Source of the DNA: Emticicia sp040253585
GTDB lineage: Bacteria > Bacteroidota > Bacteroidia > Cytophagales > Spirosomataceae
DNA: 64,000 bases
NCBI RefSeq assembly: GCF_040253585.1
Contig: NZ_JBELAU010000019.1
Coordinates: forward strand, 1 to 64,000
Direction: 5' to 3'
Every line of letters starts with the position of its first letter. Position 1 is the stretch's first letter. The position numbers and the translations under genes were made by a program. Below the pieces are notes generated by a model, which saw only the letters and a program-made list of their open reading frames with translations, was not told the origin of the DNA and ran no database searches. Below are positions 24,366-31,674 of the stretch, in pieces.

Positions 24366-24860
24366 TCAAGGATAAACCGCAATTAGCTCAATTTCGATGA
24401 ATTTATTAGCATTTACTAAAGTAGAAATTCCAAGTGTGGCTCGAACAGGTTTTATTGGGTTTTCAGGTGTGCCAAAATACATTTTGTAAGCAGCATTCCA
24501 ACCATCAAAATCATACGTTTTGGTTTTTACATCGGGAGCAATAAATACTTTCATGGCAAAAACATTCGACATTTTTAGTCCTTTTTCTTCAAGCATTTCT
24601 TTCAATTTTTTTAAAATTCCAAGAGCTTGGGTCTTGGTATCGCCGTATTTTGCGTAGTCGCCTTCTGGTAAGCTGGCATCAGTTGCGAAAGCGGTTAGTC
24701 CGCTGGTGTAAAACAGCTTTTTGCCTTCAGGAATAATGGCTGAATTTGAAATGATAGAAGTGGGCGAACCGCTAAATTCTACTCCTTGTGCTTGCGTTTT
24801 GCCAAAGTTCAAGCATAAAACTGCTCCAGCTAAACCAATGATAATTTTGAGTTTTTGCAT
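24366..24860 (-). CDS. exported RidA-family (YjgF) protein
   Basis: 164 residues with a signal peptide (about 1-24, ending KTQAQ) followed by a RidA domain (LFYTSGLTAF near 50, VRATLGISTL with the conserved Arg near 139, IEIELIAVYP at the end). RidA proteins hydrolyse reactive enamines or imines released by amino-acid enzymes. Export is unusual for the cytosolic prototype. The adjacent divergent gene encodes a lipoprotein of the amino-acid oxidase family, whose products would be imines. Confidence 0.88.
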   Translation of the reverse strand: MQKLKIIIGLAGAVLCLNFGKTQAQGVEFSGSPTSIISNSAIIPEGKKLFYTSGLTAFATDASLPEGDYAKYGDTKTQALGILKKLKEMLEEKGLKMSNVFAMKVFIAPDVKTKTYDFDGWNAAYKMYFGTPENPIKPVRATLGISTLVNANKFIEIELIAVYP

Positions 24861-25004
24861 TTTCTTGGTATTTAATTTTATTATTTGAATAAAGTGTAAC
24901 TAATTGACTTTCAACGCTTTAAAATATCGGAATATTCTTTTGAAAACAAATTTTTGCTCGTTAAATTGGTATCTACATCAACAACCAAAGAAAATTTTAC
25001 TACT

Positions 25005-26156
25005 ATGAAAAGACGAGACTTTCTGGCAGCGGCGGGTCTGGGTGGCGTTGCTTTAGCTACGCAAGGTTTAGCTTCGTGTGCCACTGGCCCCAAACTTTAT
25101 GCCGATAAAACTTACAATATCAGTCGAGGCTATCAGTTTATTCCAAAACTGAAACTTTCAAAAGACCGAATTATTAAGGAAACTGTTGGTTTGCGTCCGT
25201 TTCGTCCGTCGGGGCCGAGAATTGAAAAAGTACAACTGGGCAACAAAACGATTGTCCATAATTACGGTCATGGTGGAAGCGGCTGGTCGCTCTCGTGGGG
25301 AACTGGAAATTTGGCAAGAAATCTTGTAAAAGAAACCTATGAGAAGAAGATTGCTCTTTTGGGTTGCGGAACGGTCGGAATTGCTACTGCTACTTTATTG
25401 CAAGAAAGTGGCTACGAAGTAACGATTTATACCAAAGATTTACCACCAAACGTGACTTCAAACTTGGCAACTGGTACTTGGTCGCCTGCATCAAGGGTTT
25501 GTGATAAAGCGAAGGCAACGCCAGAGTTTGAAACAGTTTGGGAAGATGCTACTCGTTTTTCGTTTCGTCGCTTGCAAATGATGTTGGGCGTGGACGATAT
25601 TGTGCAGTGGACTGACGAATATTCGGTGCATAAATCAATACCGACTTCGACCGATGGAAATGGTGGGAAAGAAGTATTTCATATTGAAGGGCTTGCACCC
25701 AATTGGAACGAAATCAGTAGAAAAGACCATCCTTTCAAGGCAGATTTGGTGCGAAAAAGGAGTAATATGATTTTTAATATTCCAAGTTATTTGAATTTTC
25801 ACCTCAATAATTTCTTGTTACGAGGTGGAAAACTGAAAATTCAAGAAATAAAAACCTTAGAAGAAATTGATGCTTTGCCCGAAAAAGTAGTAGTAAATTG
25901 CATGGGACTTGGAGCGAAATCGGTCTTTAATGATGAAGAAATTATGCCGGTTTCGGGACAATTGGCTTGCTTAATTCCACAAACTGAGGTCAATTATAAA
26001 CTTACTACGCAAGGAGCGTATTTTATTACCCGAAAAGATGGTATTTATCTGGGTGGAAATGGTATTGATGGCAGTTGGGATACCACGCCTAAAAGAGAAC
26101 TTACCGAAAAATGGATTGATATTTTAATTGACTTAATGAAAGATATGAAAGGATAA
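25005..26156 (+). CDS. FAD-dependent oxidoreductase, D-amino-acid-oxidase-like, predicted TAT lipoprotein
   Basis: 383 residues from the ATG at 25005. The amino end has a twin-arginine motif (KRRDFLA), a hydrophobic span and a lipobox (LASC, Cys near residue 25). An FAD-binding GCGTVGIATA motif lies near 120, and the DAO-family VNCMGLGAKSVFND motif and GQLACLIP follow. The fold suggests oxidation of an amine or D-amino acid to an imine with H2O2 release, but the substrate is unknown. A 144-bp gap to the divergent exported RidA gene likely holds both promoters. Confidence 0.85.
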   Translation: MKRRDFLAAAGLGGVALATQGLASCATGPKLYADKTYNISRGYQFIPKLKLSKDRIIKETVGLRPFRPSGPRIEKVQLGNKTIVHNYGHGGSGWSLSWGTGNLARNLVKETYEKKIALLGCGTVGIATATLLQESGYEVTIYTKDLPPNVTSNLATGTWSPASRVCDKAKATPEFETVWEDATRFSFRRLQMMLGVDDIVQWTDEYSVHKSIPTSTDGNGGKEVFHIEGLAPNWNEISRKDHPFKADLVRKRSNMIFNIPSYLNFHLNNFLLRGGKLKIQEIKTLEEIDALPEKVVVNCMGLGAKSVFNDEEIMPVSGQLACLIPQTEVNYKLTTQGAYFITRKDGIYLGGNGIDGSWDTTPKRELTEKWIDILIDLMKDMKG

Positions 26157-26174
26157 AATTTTACGATAAACTGG

Positions 26175-26201
26175 AAGCCTTCCCATTCGGGAGGCTTTTT
26201 T
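26175..26201 (+). terminator. rho-independent terminator
   Basis: AAGCC(T)TCCC / GGGAGGCTT stem with a one-base bulge and a 4-base loop, followed by a T run. It ends the oxidoreductase transcript. Confidence 0.85.
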
Positions 26202-26264
26202 GTTTGCCACTAATATTGATAATGAGCCGTTTATGGAAAAATAGATCTGAATTAGAAGTGTGTA

Positions 26265-26295
26265 TTGCAAGGTATAGTGTATAACATTATATTTG
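26265..26295 (+). promoter_or_regulatory. promoter of the small exported protein gene
   Basis: TTG at 26265-26267 and TATATTTG at 26288-26295, 20-nt spacer, match the Bacteroidota consensus; start near 26302, about 35 bases before the ATG. Confidence 0.7.
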
Positions 26296-26336
26296 TTTTG
26301 AAATTATGAAAATCTTTTAATTTAAACATTACACAA

Positions 26337-26717
26337 ATGAAAAAGCTCAGTTATTTACTTGGTTTACTTTTGTTGGCAACGATAGCTTCATTGCCATTTT
26401 TGAAAAAAGAGTTAAAGGGCGATAATATCAAAGTTTCGGTCAATGAAACAAAAGAAGAATATCGCTTTGAGGCTCATTTCAATAAAGATAAATCAGATGC
26501 CGTGTCGGAATACATGGATGATTATTTAGACCAAAAAATCTTTGAAAATGCCCAAGTTGATGCCGCAATGAGGCTTAATGACGGTACACAAATTTATGCC
26601 AAAACCGATGAGGGCGAAGTGAAAATTAGGTTAGATAAGCAATTAAACTCAAGAGAATCTTATGAAAAAATCAAGAAAATGGGAGAGGGGATAAAGCGAA
26701 TTTTGACAAAGAAATAA
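26337..26717 (+). CDS. small exported or membrane-anchored protein of unknown function
   Basis: 126 residues: an N-terminal hydrophobic span (about 5-21, no lipobox) followed by a charged Lys/Asp/Glu-rich soluble part. No family is recognised. The soluble part alternates basic and acidic clusters and ends in a Lys-rich helix. It could be a periplasmic protein anchored by an uncleaved signal. It is preceded by a good promoter and followed after 37 bases by the ThuA-like gene, so the two may be co-transcribed. Confidence 0.7.
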   Translation: MKKLSYLLGLLLLATIASLPFLKKELKGDNIKVSVNETKEEYRFEAHFNKDKSDAVSEYMDDYLDQKIFENAQVDAAMRLNDGTQIYAKTDEGEVKIRLDKQLNSRESYEKIKKMGEGIKRILTKK

Positions 26718-26754
26718 GCATTTTAGGTGTATATTTGGGCAAAAACTACAAACT

Positions 26755-27582
26755 ATGACAATCCTAAGAAAAATCACATTTAGTCTTATTCTTTCTGTGT
26801 TCATTCTTGATGTTTTTGCCCAAAAAATGCCTCAATTCAAGGTAATTGCTTTTTATAGGGCCAAAAACGACAAAGCTCACATCAGTTTTGTGCATGAAGC
26901 CAATCGTTGGTTTCCTGCTGTGGCTCAGAAATATAATTTCAGTTATGATTCGACTGATAATTGGGCGAACCTTAATCCCGAATTTCTTTCAAAATATCAG
27001 ATTGTACTTTTCTTAGATACTCGTCCCGAAGATAAAGCCCAACGAGCGGCTTTTCAGCGATATATTGAAAATGGCGGAGCTTGGATTGGCTTCCATTTTG
27101 CGGCCTTTGCTCTCAATAATTCTACTTATAATCAAGATTGGGATTGGTATCACAATCAGTTTTTGGGCTCTGGACAATACAAAAGCAATACTTGGCGACC
27201 AACTTCGGCCATTTTACGAGTAGAAGACTCGAAACATCCTGCTACAAAAAAACTTCCCGAAACCTTCAAATCTTCGCCTAACGAATGGTACAGATGGGAA
27301 AATGATTTACGCCAAAATAAAGACATAAAAGTACTTTTATCTATTGATCCAAGTAGTTTTCCGCTCGGAACTGGCCCAAAAGCCCACGAAATTTGGCATA
27401 GTGGCGATTATCCCGTGGTTTGGACGAATAAAAATTACCGAATGCTCTACGTAAATATGGGGCATAACGACATCGACTACGAAAACAAAACCAATAAGGA
27501 ATTATCGTTTCAGTTTGTCAACGAAACTCAAAATCAGCTGATTATCAATGCTTTACTTTGGTTGGGAATAGGCAAGAAATAA
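26755..27582 (+). CDS. exported ThuA-domain protein
   Basis: 275 residues with a signal peptide (about 1-22, ending DVFAQ) and a ThuA domain (glutamine-amidotransferase-like fold: VIAFYRAKNDKAHISFVHEA near 30, GGAWIGFHFAAF near 108, then PVVWTNKNYRMLYVNMGHND). ThuA proteins are linked to trehalose or related sugar use in some bacteria and are common in Bacteroidota carbohydrate regions. The enzymatic activity is not known. Confidence 0.85.
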   Translation: MTILRKITFSLILSVFILDVFAQKMPQFKVIAFYRAKNDKAHISFVHEANRWFPAVAQKYNFSYDSTDNWANLNPEFLSKYQIVLFLDTRPEDKAQRAAFQRYIENGGAWIGFHFAAFALNNSTYNQDWDWYHNQFLGSGQYKSNTWRPTSAILRVEDSKHPATKKLPETFKSSPNEWYRWENDLRQNKDIKVLLSIDPSSFPLGTGPKAHEIWHSGDYPVVWTNKNYRMLYVNMGHNDIDYENKTNKELSFQFVNETQNQLIINALLWLGIGKK

Positions 27583-27610
27583 TTTTTTTAGAATATTTTT
27601 AAGAAAACGC

Positions 27611-27643
27611 TTGACTCTAACCTTAGGTCATAGTCTATGTTTG
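27611..27643 (+). promoter_or_regulatory. MerR-type operator/promoter, likely autoregulatory
   Basis: TTGACT (27611-27616) and TATGTT (27636-27641) are separated by 19 bases, the long spacer of MerR-regulated promoters. The spacer and its edges form a dyad (27613-27635, arms GACTcTaACC / GGTcAtAGTC). TATGTTTG also fits the Bacteroidota -7 element. It lies 29 bases before the MerR-family start codon. Confidence 0.8.
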
Positions 27644-27671
27644 TAGAGTCAATGATTATTATTCAAAGGAA

Positions 27672-28442
27672 ATGCAAAAGTATTCGGTTAAACAGTTGGC
27701 AAAATTGGCAGGAGTAAGCGTACGAACACTCCATGTTTATGATAAAATGGGTTTGCTCAAACCATTAGCCCGCACTGAGGCCAAGTATCGGTTATATGGA
27801 AAACAAGAATTGCTTCGACTTCAGCAAATATTGTTTTACAAAGAGCTTGATTTTCAATTACAAGAAATTGCACAAATCTTAGATGACAAAGATTTTGATG
27901 TGATGGATTCGCTCAAAAATCATAAAATAAACCTAAGAGCCAAGCAGGATAGATTAGCAACTTTGATACTAACGATTGACAAAACAATTGAAAACCTAAA
28001 AAAAGATACTGTTATGTCAAATCCAGCTGAATTATACGAGGGTTTATCTGCCGAAAAAGCCCAGTCGTATCGCACAGAAGCCATTGAAAAATATGGCGAA
28101 GAAGTTTATAAATCTGAAAAGACATTATTGAAACTGACCAAACCTCAGATTGCCGAACTAAAAACTGAACAGCTTGAAATTGCTCAAAAACTATTCTCAT
28201 TAATGCACAAAAGCATTGAAAGTGAGCAAGTTCAGACTCAAATTGCTCAACACTATGAGAACATCCGTAAATTTTGGGGAACTCATGGTTCGGCAGATTC
28301 TCAGGCCGAAGCCTACGCTGGTTTAGGTCAGTTGTACGTTGATGATGAACGTTTTACGATGATTGATGGCAAATCTCACCCAGAATATGCTTTATTTCTG
28401 AGCAAAGCAATGAAATATTTTGCAGAAAATCGTTTAAAATAA
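27672..28442 (+). CDS. MerR-family regulator with TipAS ligand domain
   Basis: 256 residues: a MerR winged HTH (about 1-72; VKQLAKLAGVSVRTLHVYDKMGLL), a helical linker (about 75-118) and a TipAS-type antibiotic-recognition domain (about 125-250). TipA-like regulators bind thiopeptides or other hydrophobic ligands and activate long-spacer promoters. An appropriately spaced dyad precedes the gene, suggesting self-activation. No obvious target other than itself is in the window. Confidence 0.9.
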   Translation: MQKYSVKQLAKLAGVSVRTLHVYDKMGLLKPLARTEAKYRLYGKQELLRLQQILFYKELDFQLQEIAQILDDKDFDVMDSLKNHKINLRAKQDRLATLILTIDKTIENLKKDTVMSNPAELYEGLSAEKAQSYRTEAIEKYGEEVYKSEKTLLKLTKPQIAELKTEQLEIAQKLFSLMHKSIESEQVQTQIAQHYENIRKFWGTHGSADSQAEAYAGLGQLYVDDERFTMIDGKSHPEYALFLSKAMKYFAENRLK

Positions 28443-28451
28443 GTTTCTCTT

Positions 28452-28492
28452 ACGCCTTTTTCTATCAATGTTTTAGAAGAAGGCGTTTTTTT
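28452..28492 (+). terminator. rho-independent terminator
   Basis: ACGCCTT / AAGGCGT stem with a secondary TCT/AGA pairing inside, then seven T. It ends the TipAS regulator transcript. Confidence 0.85.
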
Positions 28493-28749
28493 ATGTGAAA
28501 TTTTGTGAGAATATGTTTTTGTCTTTTACTAAACTGTTGTTTATAAGTGATTTAATTTGGTTTTGAAAGGCTCGAAAATCAACGTTTGTCAATAGTTTTT
28601 GATTTATTTTCTGCTCAAAAAATTAACAAATAAAAGGGCTTTGAAATTAAATTTTCGGTATGTGATAAATGTCACTAAAAATCAATTTTTCATGTTTGAT
28701 ATTTGTGTTGTTAAAATGATTCTACCTCTAAAATTAAAACAACAAACAA
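28493..28749 (+). promoter_or_regulatory. upstream region of the sulfur operon with a CRP/FNR-like site
   Basis: The only clear element is TGTGATAAATGTCACT at 28661-28676, which matches TGTGA-N6-TCACA in all but the last base. It lies about 74 bases before the first start codon, a position suited to activation. A weak -7-like TATTTG follows. The rest is AT-rich without recognised structure. Confidence 0.6.
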
Positions 28750-28959
28750 ATGAAAGCAAACATGGGAACTGTTGACAAAGTAGTCAGAATACTTGTCGCA
28801 ATCGTCATTATCGGTTTATATTTTGCCAATCAAATCACAGGCACGGCTGCTATTATTTTATTGGTTATTGCTGGAGCATTTATCCTGACCAGCTTCATGA
28901 GCTTCTGCCCATTATACTTGCCGTTAGGTATTTCTACTCGCAAAAAAGAAGGAAAATAA
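28750..28959 (+). CDS. DUF2892 (YgaP-like) small membrane protein
   Basis: 69 residues with two hydrophobic helices (about 11-27 and 32-50) and the SFCPLYLPLGI end typical of DUF2892, the membrane part found in the rhodanese YgaP. First gene of an eight-gene operon rich in rhodanese domains, so it likely supports transport or handling of thiol-derived sulfur species. It ends 5 bases before the next gene. Confidence 0.85.
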   Translation: MKANMGTVDKVVRILVAIVIIGLYFANQITGTAAIILLVIAGAFILTSFMSFCPLYLPLGISTRKKEGK

Positions 28960-28964
28960 ACAAC

Positions 28965-29156
28965 ATGAATTTCATCAATAACAATAAATTAACCATCATC
29001 GGAGTCGTTGTCGGAGCGATTGGTGGCTATCTCTACTATCATTATGTAGGTTGTGGAAGTGGCACTTGCTCAATAACTTCCAAACCACTCAATAGTACGC
29101 TTTACGGTGCTGTGATGGGTAGTTTATTTTTTAATATTTTCAAGAAAGAATCATGA
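28965..29156 (+). CDS. DUF6132 family small membrane protein
   Basis: 63 residues with a glycine-rich membrane helix (about 10-27), a CGSGTCSI motif with two Cys and a second hydrophobic segment near the end. It resembles the DUF6132 family, whose role is unknown. Its last codons overlap the next start by 4 bases (ATGA), showing translational coupling. Paired Cys fit sulfur or metal chemistry. Confidence 0.8.
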   Translation: MNFINNNKLTIIGVVVGAIGGYLYYHYVGCGSGTCSITSKPLNSTLYGAVMGSLFFNIFKKES

Positions 29157-29425
29157 AAACCGAAGAAATAATCATTGCCAACTTGAAATGTAATGGCTGT
29201 GCCAGTACAATCAAAAAAGAAATAGCTGCTCTAAGTGGCGTAAAAGAAGTAACGGTTGATGTGGAAAAAGATGCCGTAAAGGTAACTTATGAAAACATTG
29301 GCAGAGAAAGTATCATCAATAAACTTCATTCGTTGGGGTATCCAGAAGCGACCGAGAAAAACGGTTTGTTGTTGCAAATCAAAAGCTACGGAAGCTGTAT
29401 GGTAGGTCGAATCAATAATCTATAA
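29153..29425 (+). CDS. heavy-metal-associated (HMA) domain protein
   Basis: 90 residues with the HMA motif LKCNGCAST (Cys13 and Cys16) and a betaalphabeta pattern. Such proteins bind Cu(I) or related soft metals and can also carry persulfides. It is coupled to the upstream gene by a 4-base overlap. Located among rhodanese genes, so a thiol/sulfur role is as likely as copper delivery. Confidence 0.85.
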   Translation: MKTEEIIIANLKCNGCASTIKKEIAALSGVKEVTVDVEKDAVKVTYENIGRESIINKLHSLGYPEATEKNGLLLQIKSYGSCMVGRINNL

Positions 29426-29436
29426 ATCATACTAAA

Positions 29437-29724
29437 ATGACTATCGAAGAAATAATCCAAGAAAAGAAAGGCACAATCGTAGATGTACGAACTCCCGAAG
29501 AATTTCGTGGTGGACACGCAGCAGGAGCTGTAAATATTCCTTTAAACGAAGTTCCATATCGTGTCGAAGACCTAAAAGCCTTAGCTGCTCCAGTAGTTTT
29601 ATGCTGTGCATCGGGCAATCGAAGTGGACAAGCCCACCGTTTTCTTCAACATCACGGCCTTGAGTGCTATAATGGTGGCTCGTGGCTTGATGTAAATTAT
29701 TATCAATCTTTAGCAAGGGCATAA
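29437..29724 (+). CDS. single-domain rhodanese
   Basis: 95 residues with IVDVRTPEEFRGGHAAGAVNIP and active Cys57 in CCASGNRSGQA. Rhodaneses move sulfane sulfur through a Cys persulfide. A preceding Cys56 gives a CC pair shared with the next rhodanese. Ends 1 base before the next start codon. Confidence 0.92.
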   Translation: MTIEEIIQEKKGTIVDVRTPEEFRGGHAAGAVNIPLNEVPYRVEDLKALAAPVVLCCASGNRSGQAHRFLQHHGLECYNGGSWLDVNYYQSLARA

Positions 29725-29725
29725 A

Positions 29726-30043
29726 ATGTTAGATACACTCAAAAACCTATTCGGATTTGGTCCAAAAGTCGATTATGCTGAGTTGGTGAAACAAGGTGCA
29801 ATTATTTTAGATGTGAGAAGTGCAGGTGAGTTTTCGAGTGGACACATCAAAGGGGCTATCAATATTTCGGTCGATTCTCTGGGGCGAAATCTTAGCAAAC
29901 TTAAAGATAAAAACAAACCGATTATTACGTGCTGTGCATCGGGTATGCGTAGTGCATCGGCCAAAAATATCCTTACATCAAATGGTTATACCCAAGTTTA
30001 CAACGGTGGAAGTTGGGGAAGCCTACAATATAAATTAAGATGA
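29726..30043 (+). CDS. single-domain rhodanese (second copy)
   Basis: 105 residues with ILDVRSAGEFSSGHIKGAINIS and active Cys70 in TCCASGMRSAS. Distinct from its neighbour in the amino end, which carries an extra basic Gly/Phe-rich segment. Probably accepts and passes on persulfide sulfur. Overlaps the next gene by 4 bases. Confidence 0.92.
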   Translation: MLDTLKNLFGFGPKVDYAELVKQGAIILDVRSAGEFSSGHIKGAINISVDSLGRNLSKLKDKNKPIITCCASGMRSASAKNILTSNGYTQVYNGGSWGSLQYKLR

Positions 30044-30282
30044 ATAAAGAAACATTACTCACCAATTGGCATTTTATACGTTGGTTGAGACTGGGCATGG
30101 GGCTTTATGCTACCGTGGTGGCATTGCAGCTACATGATCCACTTTCAGGTTTTATTGCGGTTTTGTTTTTGTTTCAAGCGGCTACAAATACAGGGTGCTG
30201 TGGAGCAGGAGGATGTGCCGTGCCGAGTTCAAAAAGGAGTTCGGCAGAAGTAAAAGAAATTGATTTTGAAGAAGTAAAATAA
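30040..30282 (+). CDS. small membrane protein with a CCGAGGC cysteine cluster
   Basis: 80 residues: hydrophobic segments about 17-30 and 36-47, then TNTGCCGAGGCAVP and a charged tail. The three clustered Cys could bind a metal or carry a persulfide. It resembles short DUF2892/YgaP-type membrane proteins of Bacteroidota thiol operons, but no firm family is assigned. Coupled to the upstream rhodanese by a 4-base overlap. Confidence 0.7.
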   Translation: MNKETLLTNWHFIRWLRLGMGLYATVVALQLHDPLSGFIAVLFLFQAATNTGCCGAGGCAVPSSKRSSAEVKEIDFEEVK

Positions 30283-30290
30283 AAAATAAA

Positions 30291-30728
30291 ATGGAACCAC
30301 ACTATTTTAATGTAAATCTGAGCTGGATTTCAGACCGAAAAGGCGAAATGTCTTCGCCCGAATTAGATGATGTAATCGAAGTGGCCACTCCGCCGCCATT
30401 TCCGAAGGGAATCGATGGCGTTTGGTCGCCAGAGCATTTGCTTACGGCTGCCGTAAATAGCTGTTTTATGACGACATTTCTGGCCGTAGCCGAAAACTCA
30501 AAACTGGATTTTGAACTTTTCGATTGCAAAGCCAAAGGAATACTGGAACAAGTAGAAGGAAAGTTTCTGATGACAGAAGTGATTCTCGAACCAACGTTGG
30601 TTATCAATAAAGAAACCGATAAAGACCGTGCCGAGCGAATTTTACAAAAATCGGAAGCCGCTTGCTTGATTTCAAATTCAATCAAATCGAAAGTTTCGAT
30701 GATTGCTAATATCCAATTTTTAAACTAA
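30291..30728 (+). CDS. OsmC-family protein
   Basis: 145 residues with the OsmC/Ohr fold pattern and the two redox cysteines Cys58 (AAVNSCFMTTFL) and Cys125 (EAACLISNSIKS). Such proteins reduce organic peroxides or act as redox/thiol handlers. The next start codon follows immediately after its stop, so the genes are co-transcribed. Membership in a persulfide operon suggests defence against reactive sulfur or peroxide species. Confidence 0.9.
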   Translation: MEPHYFNVNLSWISDRKGEMSSPELDDVIEVATPPPFPKGIDGVWSPEHLLTAAVNSCFMTTFLAVAENSKLDFELFDCKAKGILEQVEGKFLMTEVILEPTLVINKETDKDRAERILQKSEAACLISNSIKSKVSMIANIQFLN

Positions 30729-31445
30729 ATGAAAAAATATATCACTGTTGCCCTGATCACTTTTACGGTTATTCTGAATAGCTGTTCTACTGGTCAATCG
30801 CAGAAAGCAAAAGCTAATTTAACGGCCGTCGAATTTTCCGAGAAAATCAAAGAATTACCCAATGCTCCCGTAATTGATGTGCGTACCCCCGTTGAGTTTT
30901 CGAGTGGACATTTACAAAATGCTCAAAATATAGATATTAGTGGCAGTGATTTTAAGCAACAAATCGAAACGCTGGATAAATCGAAACCCGTATTTGTCTA
31001 TTGTTTAAGCGGTGGGCGAAGTGCCTCGGCGGCAAGTGCCATGCGAGAAGCTGGTTTCAACGAAGTTTACGAATTAGATGGTGGCATAATGAAGTGGCGA
31101 GGAGCAAACCTTCCCGAAACTACAAGCTTAGCAAAGCCTAAAGCCACAGGCATGAGCAAAGCCGATTACGAGAAATTATTCGATACCGACAAAGTTGTTT
31201 TGGTAGATTTCTATGCCGATTGGTGTGGACCATGCAAGCAAATGAAACCTGATATTGACGCAATTACCAAAGAAATGGCTGATAAAGTGACGGTTGTACG
31301 AATTAATGCCGATGATAATGTTGAGCTCTGCAAAGAACTTCAAATTGATGCTTTGCCTACGATAAAGGTCTATAAAAATAAAGCCTTGACTTGGACTGAT
31401 GTTGGTTTTATTGATAAAGCTGGAATGATGGCAAAAATTCAATGA
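30729..31445 (+). CDS. rhodanese-thioredoxin fusion lipoprotein
   Basis: 238 residues: a lipoprotein signal (LNSC, Cys19), a rhodanese domain (about 35-130, active Cys92 in VYCLSGGRS), a linker and a thioredoxin domain (about 145-238, WCGPC at 165-169). The fusion may pass sulfane sulfur directly to a dithiol for release as sulfide or for reduction in the envelope. Last gene of the operon, followed by a strong terminator. Confidence 0.92.
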   Translation: MKKYITVALITFTVILNSCSTGQSQKAKANLTAVEFSEKIKELPNAPVIDVRTPVEFSSGHLQNAQNIDISGSDFKQQIETLDKSKPVFVYCLSGGRSASAASAMREAGFNEVYELDGGIMKWRGANLPETTSLAKPKATGMSKADYEKLFDTDKVVLVDFYADWCGPCKQMKPDIDAITKEMADKVTVVRINADDNVELCKELQIDALPTIKVYKNKALTWTDVGFIDKAGMMAKIQ

Positions 31446-31464
31446 TAATCTGTCAAAGTATTTT

Positions 31465-31499
31465 AACTCCTTCAAAGAAAAAATCTTTGAAGGAGTTTT
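31465..31499 (+). terminator. rho-independent terminator of the sulfur operon
   Basis: AACTCCTTCAAAG / CTTTGAAGGAGTT, perfect 13-bp stem, 7-base loop, then T-rich sequence. Confidence 0.9.
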
Positions 31500-31674
31500 G
31501 TTTTGGAATCTGTATATATGAAAGAAAAAGCTCAAATATTGTACTATATTTATTTTTCATATTAAATTATTTGTTTTTTTATTTAAAATATTGAATAATC
31601 AAACTTTTTATGTAAAGCATTGATTAATTTTATAGTTCTTTATTAATTATTGTTTAACAAACTAAAACTTACGA

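Noticed and set aside
31500..31674. Riboswitch or promoter before susC
   Set aside because: The gap is very AT-rich with only partial -7-like sequences and no stable helix; nothing specific can be supported.
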